Shown here piece by piece: positions 51,501 to 62,677 of a stretch of DNA of 64,000 nt (positions are counted from its first letter, which is position 1; the number at the start of each line of letters is the position of its first letter). A model generated the notes under the pieces. It saw only the letters and a list, made by a program, of their open reading frames with translations. It did no database searches and was not told where the DNA came from. The DNA is from Ulva prolifera (Eukaryota > Chlorophyta > Ulvophyceae > Ulvales > Ulvaceae): positions 5,399,315 through 5,463,314 of the forward strand of contig CM041199.1 of NCBI GenBank assembly GCA_023078555.1. Direction: 5' to 3'. Made by a program: the position numbers and the translations under genes.

Positions 51501-54500
51501 TTGAGGCGCTGGTGGCCGCGGCGACGGAGCCGCGGGTCGCGGCAGCCCGAGATGTGTGGGCCGAGGCCGTGGGGGCTGCCGGAGGAGGCCGGGCTGCCGC
51601 AGGGGAGGGTGGCGGCAGCTGCGCGCCCGCGGCGGCGAAGGGCGCTGGGCCAGCGGGCGATGCGGAGGCGGTTGCACGGGAGATGCGGGCAGCACTGGCT
51701 TCAGTGAAGGTGCGGTTTTCTGTTGGACAAGGCGTCGGTCTTTTTGCAAGGACCCCCAGGGATATGTCTCCCTGCGTGAAGCTGCGGAGTGCATGCGGGG
51801 GTTGCTGCAGACCTCAGCTTGGGGCTTTGTGGCACTGAGGTCAGGATTGCTGCCCAGCCCTGTCGGGCCCTGGCGAGCTATGTGTGATGCGAACCAATCG
51901 CAAGAGACTGATGCATGGCAGGATATCAGGGCCACCAGTAGCCATCTGTACATCCAGGTCATGCATCCATTCAGGGGTCGGGCGGACTACAAGCAGGACT
52001 CTGCACACCACCCAAACCAACAAGAAATCAACCCTACATGAGCCCTCAGTATGGCTGCTATCAAGAGTAATGTGTGGCAGCAGCATGTCATGGTCTCCAC
52101 AAAGTGGCTACCCCGCTTCAGGAGTCATGAAGTCCATGAAACCAGTGAACACATAGCCATGCATAGTCCACCTATGACACAAGCACACTGTGTGCATGAT
52201 TCTGTGGTGCTACCTGCTTTGTCATTGTAATACGTACATTCGGCATATGTGGTCCCGCGAATTCGGAGTTGTGAATGGTAATGTCCGATAGGATACGGCT
52301 CAGTTAATTTTAGATTTACTTTGCTCTACATGCACACTTGAAGTCCATCCAGGAAGCAGTGAAGACTACAGAGATGATACGAGGATAACGGTGGCAAGGA
52401 TAACGGTGGCAAGGCAGGCGGCACAGAGGTGCTGCCTGCCAGCACCCCTGTGCACAGAGGTGCGCCAGAACAATTGTATGCAGAACAATTGTATGCAGAA
52501 CAATTGTATGCGATGGCATGGGGTCAGGTGGTCCCACGCACAAGTGCACCAGCCCTCCATGTAATTTAGGAGATAGCATGCCCTACTTGAACAAAGTGAA
52601 TTACACCAGCAATCGATGTAATCTATTTAGTGCCAAGCCCTAGTTGAACCTAGTGCATGTCACATGCACATCGATGTACACCAAGTGGTGGTTGTTTTCC
52701 TTCGGCCGGTCATGATCAGGCTTGACCATCACAGGTGGCTGCCTACTCATACAATGACAGCTTAGAACTGCACATCTGGTCAGGTTGTGCCTGCCAGTGT
52801 TGCCTGTGTTCGTTGATGCAACCTGCTACTGGTGTTGCACTCAGCCATACCTCCAAGAAATAGTAGGGGATGGTAACAAGTTGAGGATCTCTCAGGCATG
52901 GTAGGCGACGGTAGCATGGTTGAAGCTCGGCGTTTGTCAGGAGGCAGCTGCTGCTGCTGTGGTGGGGGTGGTGGGGGTTGTGGGATCTCTGTGTTGAATG
53001 GACTGTCTCAGCCAGTTGGTTGGAGAGGCAGGCAACACTGCAGGCATCAACCAGTAAAGCAAAGTAAATCTAAATTTCCTGAGCCGTATCCTATTGGACA
53101 TTGACAGCTCCGAGCTAACGGCACAACATATGCCGAAGGGGTAAACCGCCTGGAAACCCCCCTCAGACGACCGTACGCAACTCACAGGGCCTCCTCCTGT
53201 GCTAAGCGAGGTGGTCACGTACGGCCGTTTCGATTCCCCAAAGCGCACGCAGAATCGACCTCCTTAAACAGAGGAGGTAGCTTGTAATCCGTTCTCAACC
53301 CATTGGACCCAGTGATGCAGTGGGGTCTGTGTGACAAGGACAGAGCCGGAGTGGCTGGTAGCACCACCAGGATGTGAATGTGTGGGTATCTGTGTGTGCC
53401 TTGGGATTGTGCCTTGGGGCTCAGTGTTGGGTGTTGCCTGTGCTGTGGCTTGGCTGTGCTGGTTCCCACAGCGGCGTCCTACCTCCACTGCAACTGTGTC
53501 CTTGAACCACAATTGAGGTGCGGTTCTGTGGTCCTGTGAATCACTGTGGTCCACGGACACAGTTGTGGGCCACCTCCAACCTCGTACCCCTCCACGGACA
53601 CAGTTGTGGGCCACCTCCAACCTCATACCCCTCCACGGACACAGTTGTGGGCCACCTCCAACCTCGTACCCCCCCACGGACACAGTTGTGGGCCACCTCC
53701 AACCTCGTACCCCCCCACGGACACAGTTGTGGGCCACCTCCAACCTCGTACCCCCCCACGGACACAGTTGTGGGCCAGTTGTGGGCCACCTCCAACCGCG
53801 TACCCCTCCACGGACACAGTTGTGGGCCACCTCCAACCTGGGCCACCTCCAACCTCGTACCCTGCCAGCCTTTGCTTCTCCCTGGCCATCCCTCCTGTAC
53901 AGTTCCCCCCCCCCCCCCCTCCTGTCAGAGTGTACAGCTGGGGCTGGGGTATGGCTCATGCATACATATGTTCATGTTGCTGGGGAGGATTCCCGAGTGG
54001 TCCCAGCGTCGGGTCCAAGCCAGGTGCCACACATGTGCCAACTAACCACTTGGGCACGTGTATGCAAGCATGAACACATCGCCATGTCCCGCACATGTGC
54101 CAACCATACAGCTGCGTCATTTGTATCTTCATTTGTATTGGCTGCATCTTCAGCTACATATCCTCTGTGATGTCCTGACTTTGTCCTTGTACAACATGTA
54201 TCAACCACATGTTTGTTCTTCACACTGGTGATCAAAACAGCACATGCGCAAGCTTAAACCACTGCAATAGTAGGGTCATCATTCTGGACCTCTTCCACAT
54301 GTGTGTATTCCTTGCAGTCTTGTCAGATTATCCATGCATGCTGTAATCTGTTGGGATGCCATACCTGTCAAGCAGTGGCCCATGCAGCATCCACCTCCAA
54401 GCAGCACCTCCGCTACAGACCATCAAGAAGCTTGTGCGTCACAGGAGCATTGTTGCAGGACCCAATGTTGTGTGACCCTGACAAATGCTTGCTTTTGGGG

Positions 54501-57500
54501 GATCATTGGCCATCACATCACACGACCTATGCTGCACTATGTAGTGCAGTAGCAGCAGCAGCTGCGGCCACCTATTGGACAGGACCGAAGAACAGGACTC
54601 TGGGAACTCTCAACTAATCACTGAGTGATTTCCATGAAATCGTTCCTGACGAAACCAGAGTCTCCTTCCCATCACATCCCTTCAGGCCATCGCCAGGGTC
54701 TTTTTAGTGGTGCAGTCAGTGACACATGAACCCTGTCACTCTGGCCTGGTCACAGAAGTTGCCAGTGCAGCCATCAGCAGCTGTAAACTTCACTGTGAGA
54801 ACATGACCCCCTAACCCCTGCTACAGCCATGGTGCTACCCTGATGCCTTGCCTTTGGTACAGCAGCAGATATGTGTGGAGATGTCTGCAATGAAGTACCA
54901 AATTGTCATCACTACCGAAAACCCTGCAAGCCAGAAAACGGCTTCTGGGCCAGAAGAAGGTGGCTTCATTCCACCCTGGTGGTTGTGTTTGTTCTGGTTG
55001 TTCTGTCAGCATGGATGGCACTGAGCATCTGTATGATGAATTCATACTGTTTGTTTGCTTGGTCTGTGTTGCAGACCTCTGCAGTTGCATTTGAGTGTTA
55101 CAAGGACAAAGCCAATAAGGCAGGAGGCAGGTCGCACCGCAGCACACCCAGCACACCCTGGCAACCACCCACCCACCCCGCACACCCAATCACACACCCA
55201 ATCACAAGCGTCAACACCAACCATCAACATGCAACACAGACCAACGCACCCAATTTGCATATGAGTGCGTCATGCTCAGCAGGCACAGCATGCCAGCACG
55301 GCCATGCAGGTGTCAGGTGACCTTTCAGGCTGCACCAACACATCCCCAGGTGGCATACTGTAATACTGGCCCATGCCTGCAGTGCTGTCTACCTCTGTGA
55401 CTATATGCTTGTAAGACAAGCACAACATCACACACGAACACACCACACACATCAGGTCACGAATGTGTGTGACTGGCAGTCTGTGTTTGGGGTGCTTGCA
55501 TTTGCTGGAATCCTTTCCTCTCCCACCATGCTCCAAGGTCAGTCCTGCATGTGAGGCTATTGCTTTCACCACATGGTGGCCTACTCACCCCCTCCGTACA
55601 TGAGGACGTACTTTCATGATTCAGCGGTCAACTGCACACCAACTATGGTACACGAGCGCCGTCGTGAATCCTCCTTCAACTGAAAGAATTGCATTCACTC
55701 CATCTGCGATGCCTGGTCTGGTGGGACGATGTTTCTGAGCCCCAGCTAGCCAGTCTGACAGTGTCCACCTGGCGATCCTGTTTACATTGCACCGCGCCTG
55801 GCGCTGTTCTGCGCAGACTGACGGCGCTGGCTTAGGTGTGCGGCATCCCAGTCAATACGCGCCGTTCCTCCGTTCAACCTGCCCCCCGGACTTCCCCCGA
55901 CCTAGCAACACTGCGGCATTCTCATGCATGTTGCGGCAGGCCGAACGCCCCTGGCCACCGCACCAAGCCATCCCAGCCCCCATGCAGGCGGCAGCGCAAC
56001 CGGCCGCCGCCGCACACCTCGCCGGCCTGCGCTGGTGCCTCGAGATGTACGCGTTCTCCTCCTGCCCCTCCTTCCGCGTCATGCCGCCCCCGGTCAACGT
56101 CACCGCCGCCTCCGTCACCGCCTTCCTGTCGCTCGGGTGGGCGGAGCACGCCTTTGCCGCCGCCGCTGCCGCGCCCCCCGCCCTCGCGCCGCAGCACAAG
56201 CCGGGCCTGCGCGCCGCGGCCACCCTGCTGCGCTGCGGCGCGCCGCTGCGCTACGGCACCCTCGTCGACCGCACGCTCACCGCGGCCTCGCCGCAGCACG
56301 GCGGGCCTGCCGACACGACCGAGGCGCTGCATGCGTACCTCAACCACGTTGAGTTTGGGGGGGCCGAGCTGGGGGAGCCGGAGGTGCTGCCGACGCTGCC
56401 TGCTGTTGCCGAGGACGCCGCCGCGGCCCGTACAACCGGGTCGAGTGCGAACGGGGGTCCGCCGGCGGAGCTCCCGGCACAGCCCCCCTCCGCCGGTGCT
56501 GTTGGCGGAGAGGACACCCATCAGGACACTCCTGCTGCCATGCCGGCAGGTGCTCCAAAGCGCGCATCGCTGCATCCGCTGCTGCTGTACGCTCCAGACT
56601 ACACAGGGAGGCAAGCCGGGGAGTGGCTACGGGTGCGCTCGCCGCTCGGCGCGCTCGGGCCGGAGGGGTGTGCCGTGGACGGGCAGTGGGGGATGTGGCG
56701 GGAAGACGACGAGGTCGGGCCCCCGCTCGTGCTCCCATGGGCGGCGCAGCCGCTGCTGAGTGTTTCTGACGCGGTGGTGCGACTCGAGCCACTGGGGAGC
56801 TGTTCCGCTGCAGCCACGGGCCTGCCGCTTTCGCTGCTGCCATGACCGCCCTGAGATCTCGTGGTAGCCTGTGCATCTGCTCCCCGCTGTGGCATGCTGT
56901 GCTGTGCTGTGATGGCTTGCTCCGTGATGTGCTTGCGAAGGGCTGCACTGGCGCTGGCGTGCTGCGCCGGGGGTGCACGCCGGCGATGCGGAGCAGTCCA
57001 CCGGGCTCTTCCGCTCGTGGCTGCGGAGCGTCCTGCAGGCGCTGCCATTCCGGCCGGCCCAGATACATACCGGGACAGAGCACGCGCTCTAAGGCAGAGG
57101 CGAGCGCAGGCGGCGTGTCATCCTCTCATGCATGGCGCGCACGGCTGTGCCGAAACAGCTGCGCATGCTCTGCGTGACGGCGCACCGCTCAACCGTTCTT
57201 GCAAGCACACACGATGCACTGCCAATCAGTCACGCTTGCGCGGGTGGCGTTATGTACAGTTGCGGGTAGACCGCCTGCACAGGTTTCAGAAGCACCCATT
57301 TGCAGGTGCATGACGCCGCGCGTTCGATGTACGCGGCAGCTCTCCTGGAGTCGCGGCGTCGCCTCGCTGCGCTCCTGGCCCCGGGTCGGTCTAACAGGAA
57401 CGGCGCCCGCCCCCCTGCCCCCAAGCATCCCCTGAACCTGCTTGCGCCGCACTTGTCATACCACAACCTGTCTCCGCACCTTGACGGTGAAAGTGACGGC

Positions 57501-60500
57501 AGCCCCGCGGAGCCCCACTGCGCAACCCCCCTCGAGCGCATGCTCGCCGTCGGGGGCACATCCGCCGCTGATGCGCTGATAGGGGCCGCCTTCCGCCACT
57601 CTCAACGCGCTGGCCGCAGCCAAGGCGCCGACCCCCCCTCACCTCGCGCAAGCAGAGGCGGCAGCAAGGGGCAACCCGGCCGACAGGCTCAGCAGCTGGC
57701 CGCGGACGAACTAGGCGCGCGGCTGTCACGGCAGGATCTGGCGCCGACGCTGCAGCCGCGCGGCTGGGGCGCACGCGAGACGGCCCCGCTGTCCCCGCTG
57801 GGGCACGGCCTGTTTGTGCTGCCCCGCGAAGCGGCGCTGCAGGTGCTGCCGAAGAAGGTGGCGGAGGTGCTACAGGCGCCCGAGGGCGACGCGGGCGGCA
57901 GCGACGGCGCGGCAGGTGGCCCCCCTTCCCCCGCATGCCCTCCTGCCTCACTGCCGTGGCCGCTTGTGCGCTCGTAATGCTGCCGCGCACCAGTGTCTAC
58001 CTGTGCTCGGTGCCAACGACAGCTCAGCTTCTCACACAGTGTGAAATGCATCGAGGAGCCTCTAGATTGTCCTGGATACATACTGCCTACTTCTTCGATT
58101 CGAGCACATGCGAGTCCGATGCGTTGCAGAAGGCCTCGGTGGTGTTCAGAGATCCGATCGCCCGTGCGCATGTGGGAACATTCAATTCGATCCACCGTTA
58201 GGTATTTGCACATCTGTTGGTCCATGCTCGTGTCGGTCATCTCAGTCCTGCGACCCATGCATGCAGGCCCGCGGGTGTTTGATGCGATGGCCCCGCCGTG
58301 CAGCCTGTGCGACGCGGCGGCAAACGCGCTGCGCCGCACAGGCGTGCAACAGAGGCAGGCCCAGGCCGCCCTTACGGCTGTGGCCGTGGCGGCGGGCGCG
58401 CTCCGCGCCGCGGCGCGGTCGACGGCCGTGCCGCTCCAGGCCTGGGTCGGCGCCGCCGGGGGGGACGCGGCGGAGGCGCTCTGGGACGAGGTGCGTGACC
58501 AGGCGCGAGCGCATGCATGCATGCTGCGGTGGGACACGTCGCCGTGTGTCGCTGCACCTCGGCACGGTGCCGGGTGGCGAGGCTGCGCGACGCACCCTGT
58601 GCATGGCACGATCATTTTGACACCTGCGTGGCTGTGGTGAATGCGCATGCACATGTGAGCAGCGCGGTAGCAACATGGCTGTCAAAGCACTCTCAAGCGG
58701 AGGGCCGCCATGGTGCGTGTCGATGGTATGGTCTGGAGTACGTCTGTCGGCTAGGGTTTTTCCCCCCACAGTCGAAGCAATCTCAAATGGATGGCTGCCA
58801 TGGTGCACAGCAATCATCATGCGCATGTCTGTTGGCCAGAACCTGATGAACAGTTGTGCTGGCGCCAACGAGCGCAGACGGTAAGTAGGACGCGATCACG
58901 GCAATTGCACGCGCCACCCCCCCGCCCGACGAACACATCACCATCCTCGCCCTGCTGGAGAAGTTCGCGACTCCACAGAAGAACGGCAACGGCGGCCGCA
59001 AGCGCCCCCGGCCCGGAAGCGGCCCCCCTCGCATGGCCCTGCCGCAACAGCCACGCAGCGGCAGCGCAGCCGACTGTGAGGCCGTGGAGTGTCTTGAAGC
59101 GGCGCAGGCGCTGCACGGGGCGTTGCGGGGGGCCTGGGGGGGCCTCACGCAGGTTGCGGCGGCTGACGGCGACCAGGCGGCGGGCGAGGCACATCAGCTG
59201 CTGGAGGCGGATGTCATGAAGGCTGTCGTGCGGGTGCGTGGCGGTGTGGCCTTGCAGCTGTCGCCAGCGCCGCTATTGGGCCGAAATTCCAGGATACGCT
59301 GGGGTGTTCTTCCATGCGATCGATCTTGTGTCACGCGATCGCGCGTGGCCGGGCGCTCCGCCACCGTGACCTCGCCGCCGTTCTCCACGGCTCTGTGTGC
59401 TGCTGGGAGACCCAGTAGGCCGCCTGCAGCAGCACTTGAAAGAGGAATTAGAGTTTAATCATCGTCGCGGTGCCTTTTCTGCCGCAGTGTGTTTCAATTG
59501 CATGGTTTCTGCCGCACCAATTCTGCAGCACAGATTCTTACAGCAGTTTTCTGCCGCACTGATTCTGCAGCGCCATCTTTGCAGCGGCGTGTGCCTCGGG
59601 GGCGCCGGGCGTTTGGCCAAATCGGCCCCAGGCGCATTTCTCAGTGGCCCTGGGGTCTGGCCACATGAGCATGGACTCTCATGGGGCGCAGGTGGCGCAG
59701 GCGGCGGCTGATCCATCGCGTGTGTGCAGGCCGCAGAAGCGCACAGCAGCCTAAAGACCTGCACCGTACCGGAGGGCGATGAAGGCCGCGGCCTGGCGGC
59801 TGCACTGGCGGCTGCCTTCTCAGTCAGCGCTGCGATGTACACTCAAGCCACTGCGGTCCAGCAGGGGGTGCGGATCCCTGCCCTGCCTGCACGCGGCGGC
59901 TGCAGCCATTCAACATGTTCATCTGGATAAACACCTGCTCGAGTCATATCATGTGTTGCCGGTAGGTGCTCGGATGTCTGGTGCTCATGATAGCCCGGCA
60001 AGAGCCCGGGTGCGCGAAACGGTCATCACCATTCAAACCATACTCAAAAACCTGCGTTCCATGGTGGTAAAGTAAAGTTTAATCTAAATTTACTGAGCCG
60101 TATCCTATTGGACATTGACAACTCCGAGTCAACGGGACCACATGGGCCGAAGGGGTAAACCACCTGGAAACCCCCCCCAGACGACCGTACGCAACTCACA
60201 GGGCCTCCTCCGGTGCTAAGCGAGGTGGTCACGTATGGTCTGTCTCGATGTCGCGTGGAGTCGCTGGCCAACATGCCTGTCCTTCCTTACATGCTGCATC
60301 CCTTTGAGGTCTGGGTGACAGCCGGCTGTCAGTGCAGACCCGAGTCTCTGAGGCACGGGCGGGGCTGTTGCGTGTTGCCGATGTTCGGCTGCGCACGCTC
60401 TCAATCACAGCACCACCCGCCCCGCCTCCCATGGACGCGCTGGCCCTCGGCCCTCCCCCGTCCTCCATCCGATTCCCGTCAGTTTTAGTCGTTTGCATCT

Positions 60501-61408
60501 GCTCTAGTGTACAGAAGCCTGTCCTGTCTTAAGGCTGGAAGCGCTGCTGTGCAGCGGCTGGAGGCGGCGGACGCGGCAAAGGTCGTCTTCTCAGCCGCCG
60601 TCACCGCCAGAGACCTCCACCGTCAGCTGTCCCACGGCCCCCATGAGTCCACCTCAGCCTCGCTCGAGCGCCAGCTCAACCGACTCCCCCCCTTCTCAAG
60701 CATCACCTCATGCTCCCTGGCCACCGTGCGGTGGTCCGCCTCGCCGCCGGCGGGCGCCGCAGCCGCAGCCGCGGAGCCGCCGCTGCATATGTATGAGGCG
60801 AACACGCGTGTCCGCGGCATGCTCGCTGTGGCCGCCGGTGGCGTCCCAGAGGCCGCGTTGGCAGAGGCGGCTGGGGGGGGCGTGGTTGCACTCGCGCCAC
60901 GCCCGGTGCGGCAGGGGCCGGGCGCGGGCGCTGAGGAGGCGCATGTGCTGGACCGGCAGGCGGCCGCGTGCTTGCCCGCATTCATGCCGCGCATGCGTGC
61001 TGAGCTCGGGCGTGTGGCGGCGCGGAGGGTGCCCGTGGTGAGTCCGCCGGGGCAGTGGCCGTCTCGGCGTGGGGACCCCCGCGAGGTGAATGCCGGGCGG
61101 GCGGCTGCGCCGCAGTGCTCGCCATCCATGCAAGCACCCTACGGGCTTCAGGCATCGATACGCAGAGATGGCGTGGCGCCGGCGCACAGCGGTGTGCGGA
61201 GAGTGGCTGTGAGGGTGCGTGGGATGCGGGCGCGTGTTGCGGCCGCGTGCAGCGCACACGGGCACACGCGGGTGGGGATGCGCTCGCTCTGAAGCGGGCA
61301 GGCTTGTGTGCTCGTACGCAGGTGGCACTGGTGCAGGCGGCCCGGTTATTAGGTGCTGTGCGATTTGCGGCCGCGTGGAGGAAGTGTGTGGCTGCTTTGA
61401 CAGTGTAA
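48587..61408 (+). CDS. Divergent XRN-type 5'-3' exoribonuclease with a long alanine-rich C-terminal region
   Basis: XRN enzymes degrade 5'-monophosphate RNA in the nucleus or cytoplasm. Phase-consistent exons: 48963-49118, 49278-49363, 49741-49932, 49977-50036, 50410-50760, 51035-51709, 55988-56773, 57306-57915, 58267-58490, 58889-59233, 59730-59867, 60555-61037, 61322-61408 (TAA). A preceding exon (about 48722-48810) encodes CDHLYIDVAAELHLAV. The ATG at 48587 reads MGVP then GTACGC, the canonical XRN start, but the link between the two is unresolved. All XRN metal-binding acidic positions are visible: YIDV, FDGPAP, ITPG, GEAEVKV, CDGDAVVMA and GNDYLLAL, then LAGLRWCLEMY. Surrounding sequence is far from XRN1/2/4: the His of GEGEHK and the FLPHLP motif are changed. 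The last six exons (over 600 residues) match nothing I know and might be a fused or separate gene, although phases join. About 1,450 aa in total. Confidence 0.75.
52241..52330 (-). repeat. Dispersed repeat, copy 2 (truncated)
   Basis: On the minus strand: AGTAAATCTAAAATTAACTGAGCC, GTATCCTATCGGACATTAC, AACTCCGAAT, then GGACCACATATGCCGAATG. It stops before the GGTAAACC block. About 90 bases remain of the roughly 165-base element. Confidence 0.8.
53053..53223 (+). repeat. Dispersed repeat, copy 3
   Basis: Full-length copy, from AGTAAAGCAAAGTAAATC through GAGCCGTATCCTATTGGAC, GGGGTAAACCGCCTGG and CAGACGACCGTACGCAACTC to GCTAAGCGAGGTGGTCACG. It lies in the large XRN-like intron. It is very similar to copy 4 over its whole length. 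Confidence 0.9.
53545..53865 (+). repeat. 41-bp minisatellite, about seven units
   Basis: Units of the form CACGGACACAGTTGTGGGCC followed by ACCTCCAACCTCGTACCCCTC repeat with a 41-base period (starts near 53552, 53593, 53634 and so on). The first units are near-identical. The last ones carry internal partial duplications of GTTGTGGGCC and of ACCTCCAACC. All three plus-strand frames stay open through the array, as expected when a stop-free unit is not a multiple of three. That is why long spurious open frames appear here. Confidence 0.92.
53905..53919 (+). repeat. 15-base poly-C run
   Basis: Fifteen C residues within the XRN-like intron, 40 bases after the minisatellite ends. Confidence 0.9.
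60066..60236 (+). repeat. Dispersed repeat, copy 4
   Basis: Full-length copy in the intron between XRN-like exons 59730-59867 and 60555-61037. It has the same order and orientation as copy 3: AGTTTAATCTAAATTTACTG, GAGCCGTATCCTATTGGAC, GGGGTAAACCACCTGG, CAGACGACCGTACGCAACTC, GCTAAGCGAGGTGGTCACG. Only scattered substitutions separate the two. Confidence 0.9.
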
Positions 61409-62677
61409 GTGATGGACACGAGCCATGCGTGCATGCAAAGCCGCCGGATCACCTCCAGCGACAGGGCTGAGCCGCTGCAGTGTATCGGCAAGACTCAACA
61501 CAGGACATGGGGATGGGGCATTGCACAGTAGAACGCCAGTATGGACAGTTGACAGCGCATGATCGATGATGACTCCGACATCTGTCCCACACATGAGCTG
61601 GATGTGCAGACTACCCCGTGCCGCGGGTTGATCAACATGCAGACTTTATGGCAGCATGCTGCAGTGCCCATGTAGCAAATCAACTGACAGCATGGTTTCT
61701 GCAGCTCCTGGACAACCAATCGTCCACTGCAGTGGCTGTTCCTCGGCCACGATTCCGTTGTGACCGAAGGCATCTGGACTCGATTGGGGTCGTGCTGGAC
61801 TGTAGTGGACTGTACCCTCCAGCTGTGGGTAGTCATTCAGCTTCAGATGGCAAGTGCATCACAAGGACAGCTGTGTTGGAGCAGGTAGCACTGCATGCAC
61901 CACAAACGCGAGAAGCACCGGAATCAGAGCATCTGCAAAGACACCAGGCCACAGCACCAGCTCTCTGTGGCTGGGTTTTCAGTTGCTGAGCTCACGCCTG
62001 GCCAGATTGCTGTCCAGCAAGCTGAGAAAGGCAACAACCTACGCCCATCGTCAAGATAACAATCATCAGAGCCCATCTGAATGTTGCAATCTAATCGCCA
62101 TCTACCACGTGGACGCTCGCGCTCGCACCGCTCCCAGTTGCAGTTGCACAATCATCAAGTGCATACGAGCTGCCACAACCTGCATGCTGCACGTGGCGCA
62201 GCGGCCATGCTCTGCACAGCCTGAAACAGAGTCATGCCTCATCTGCTCGGAAGGAATGTTTACAGCAATGTCCCGCATCCTGAGGTGGATGCCCGTTCGC
62301 CTGGCCGTGTGTGGCTTGCACACATGCTGCCTCTCTGCCAACAGCATCCTGAAAGCTCACAAGCGATTGGGGCGTGTCTACAGCAGCATCCTTGCAAGAA
62401 CATGCAGCATACGCATCTGCAGAAGTCACAGGCCCAGCAGCGCTTCGGCCGACTGTTCCACACCAGCCAGGCATGCTAAATCGCTGTGGCATCAAGGGCG
62501 TGCGCCACTTCCACAGCCAGGATCGCCAAATGTAACCCAAATCATGCGCAGTTGCTCCAAAGGCTGTATCCCAGTATGCCACAGCCTATGCCGCAGCAGA
62601 CGTCCCACAGGAACCAACGACTATGCCACCCAGCAACCTGTAGTGCAGGCATCCATCCAGAGCATGTGCGCCACCTG
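61409..62677. other. Convergent spacer between the XRN-like gene and MraY
   Basis: About 1.27 kb between two facing stop codons. A long plus-strand open frame runs through here into the MraY region (61854-62912), but it is antisense to MraY for its last 235 bases and has no domain. I see no exon I can support. The sequence CAGTGTAAGTG at the XRN-like stop would also be a good donor, so a further 3' exon is conceivable. Confidence 0.35.

Larger units (their letters stand above)
51710..55987 (+). other. 4.3-kb intron of the XRN-like gene
   Basis: Bounded by CAGTGAAG|GTGCGG at 51709 and CATGCAG|GCGGCAG at 55988, both phase 0. The flanking exons continue the XRN core without a gap, so no exon is expected inside. 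It contains two copies of the dispersed repeat, a 15-base triplicate (CAGAACAATTGTATG, about 52465-52510), a 41-bp minisatellite and a 15-base C run. It is several times longer than most other introns in the window. Confidence 0.7.

Noticed and set aside
53545..53865. CRISPR-like array
   Set aside because: Units are contiguous with no unique spacers, and the DNA is nuclear eukaryotic. It is a minisatellite.
53518..54170. Three overlapping plus-strand frames of 175-201 residues
   Set aside because: Produced by the 41-bp minisatellite inside an intron. All frames are open because of the repeat, not selection.
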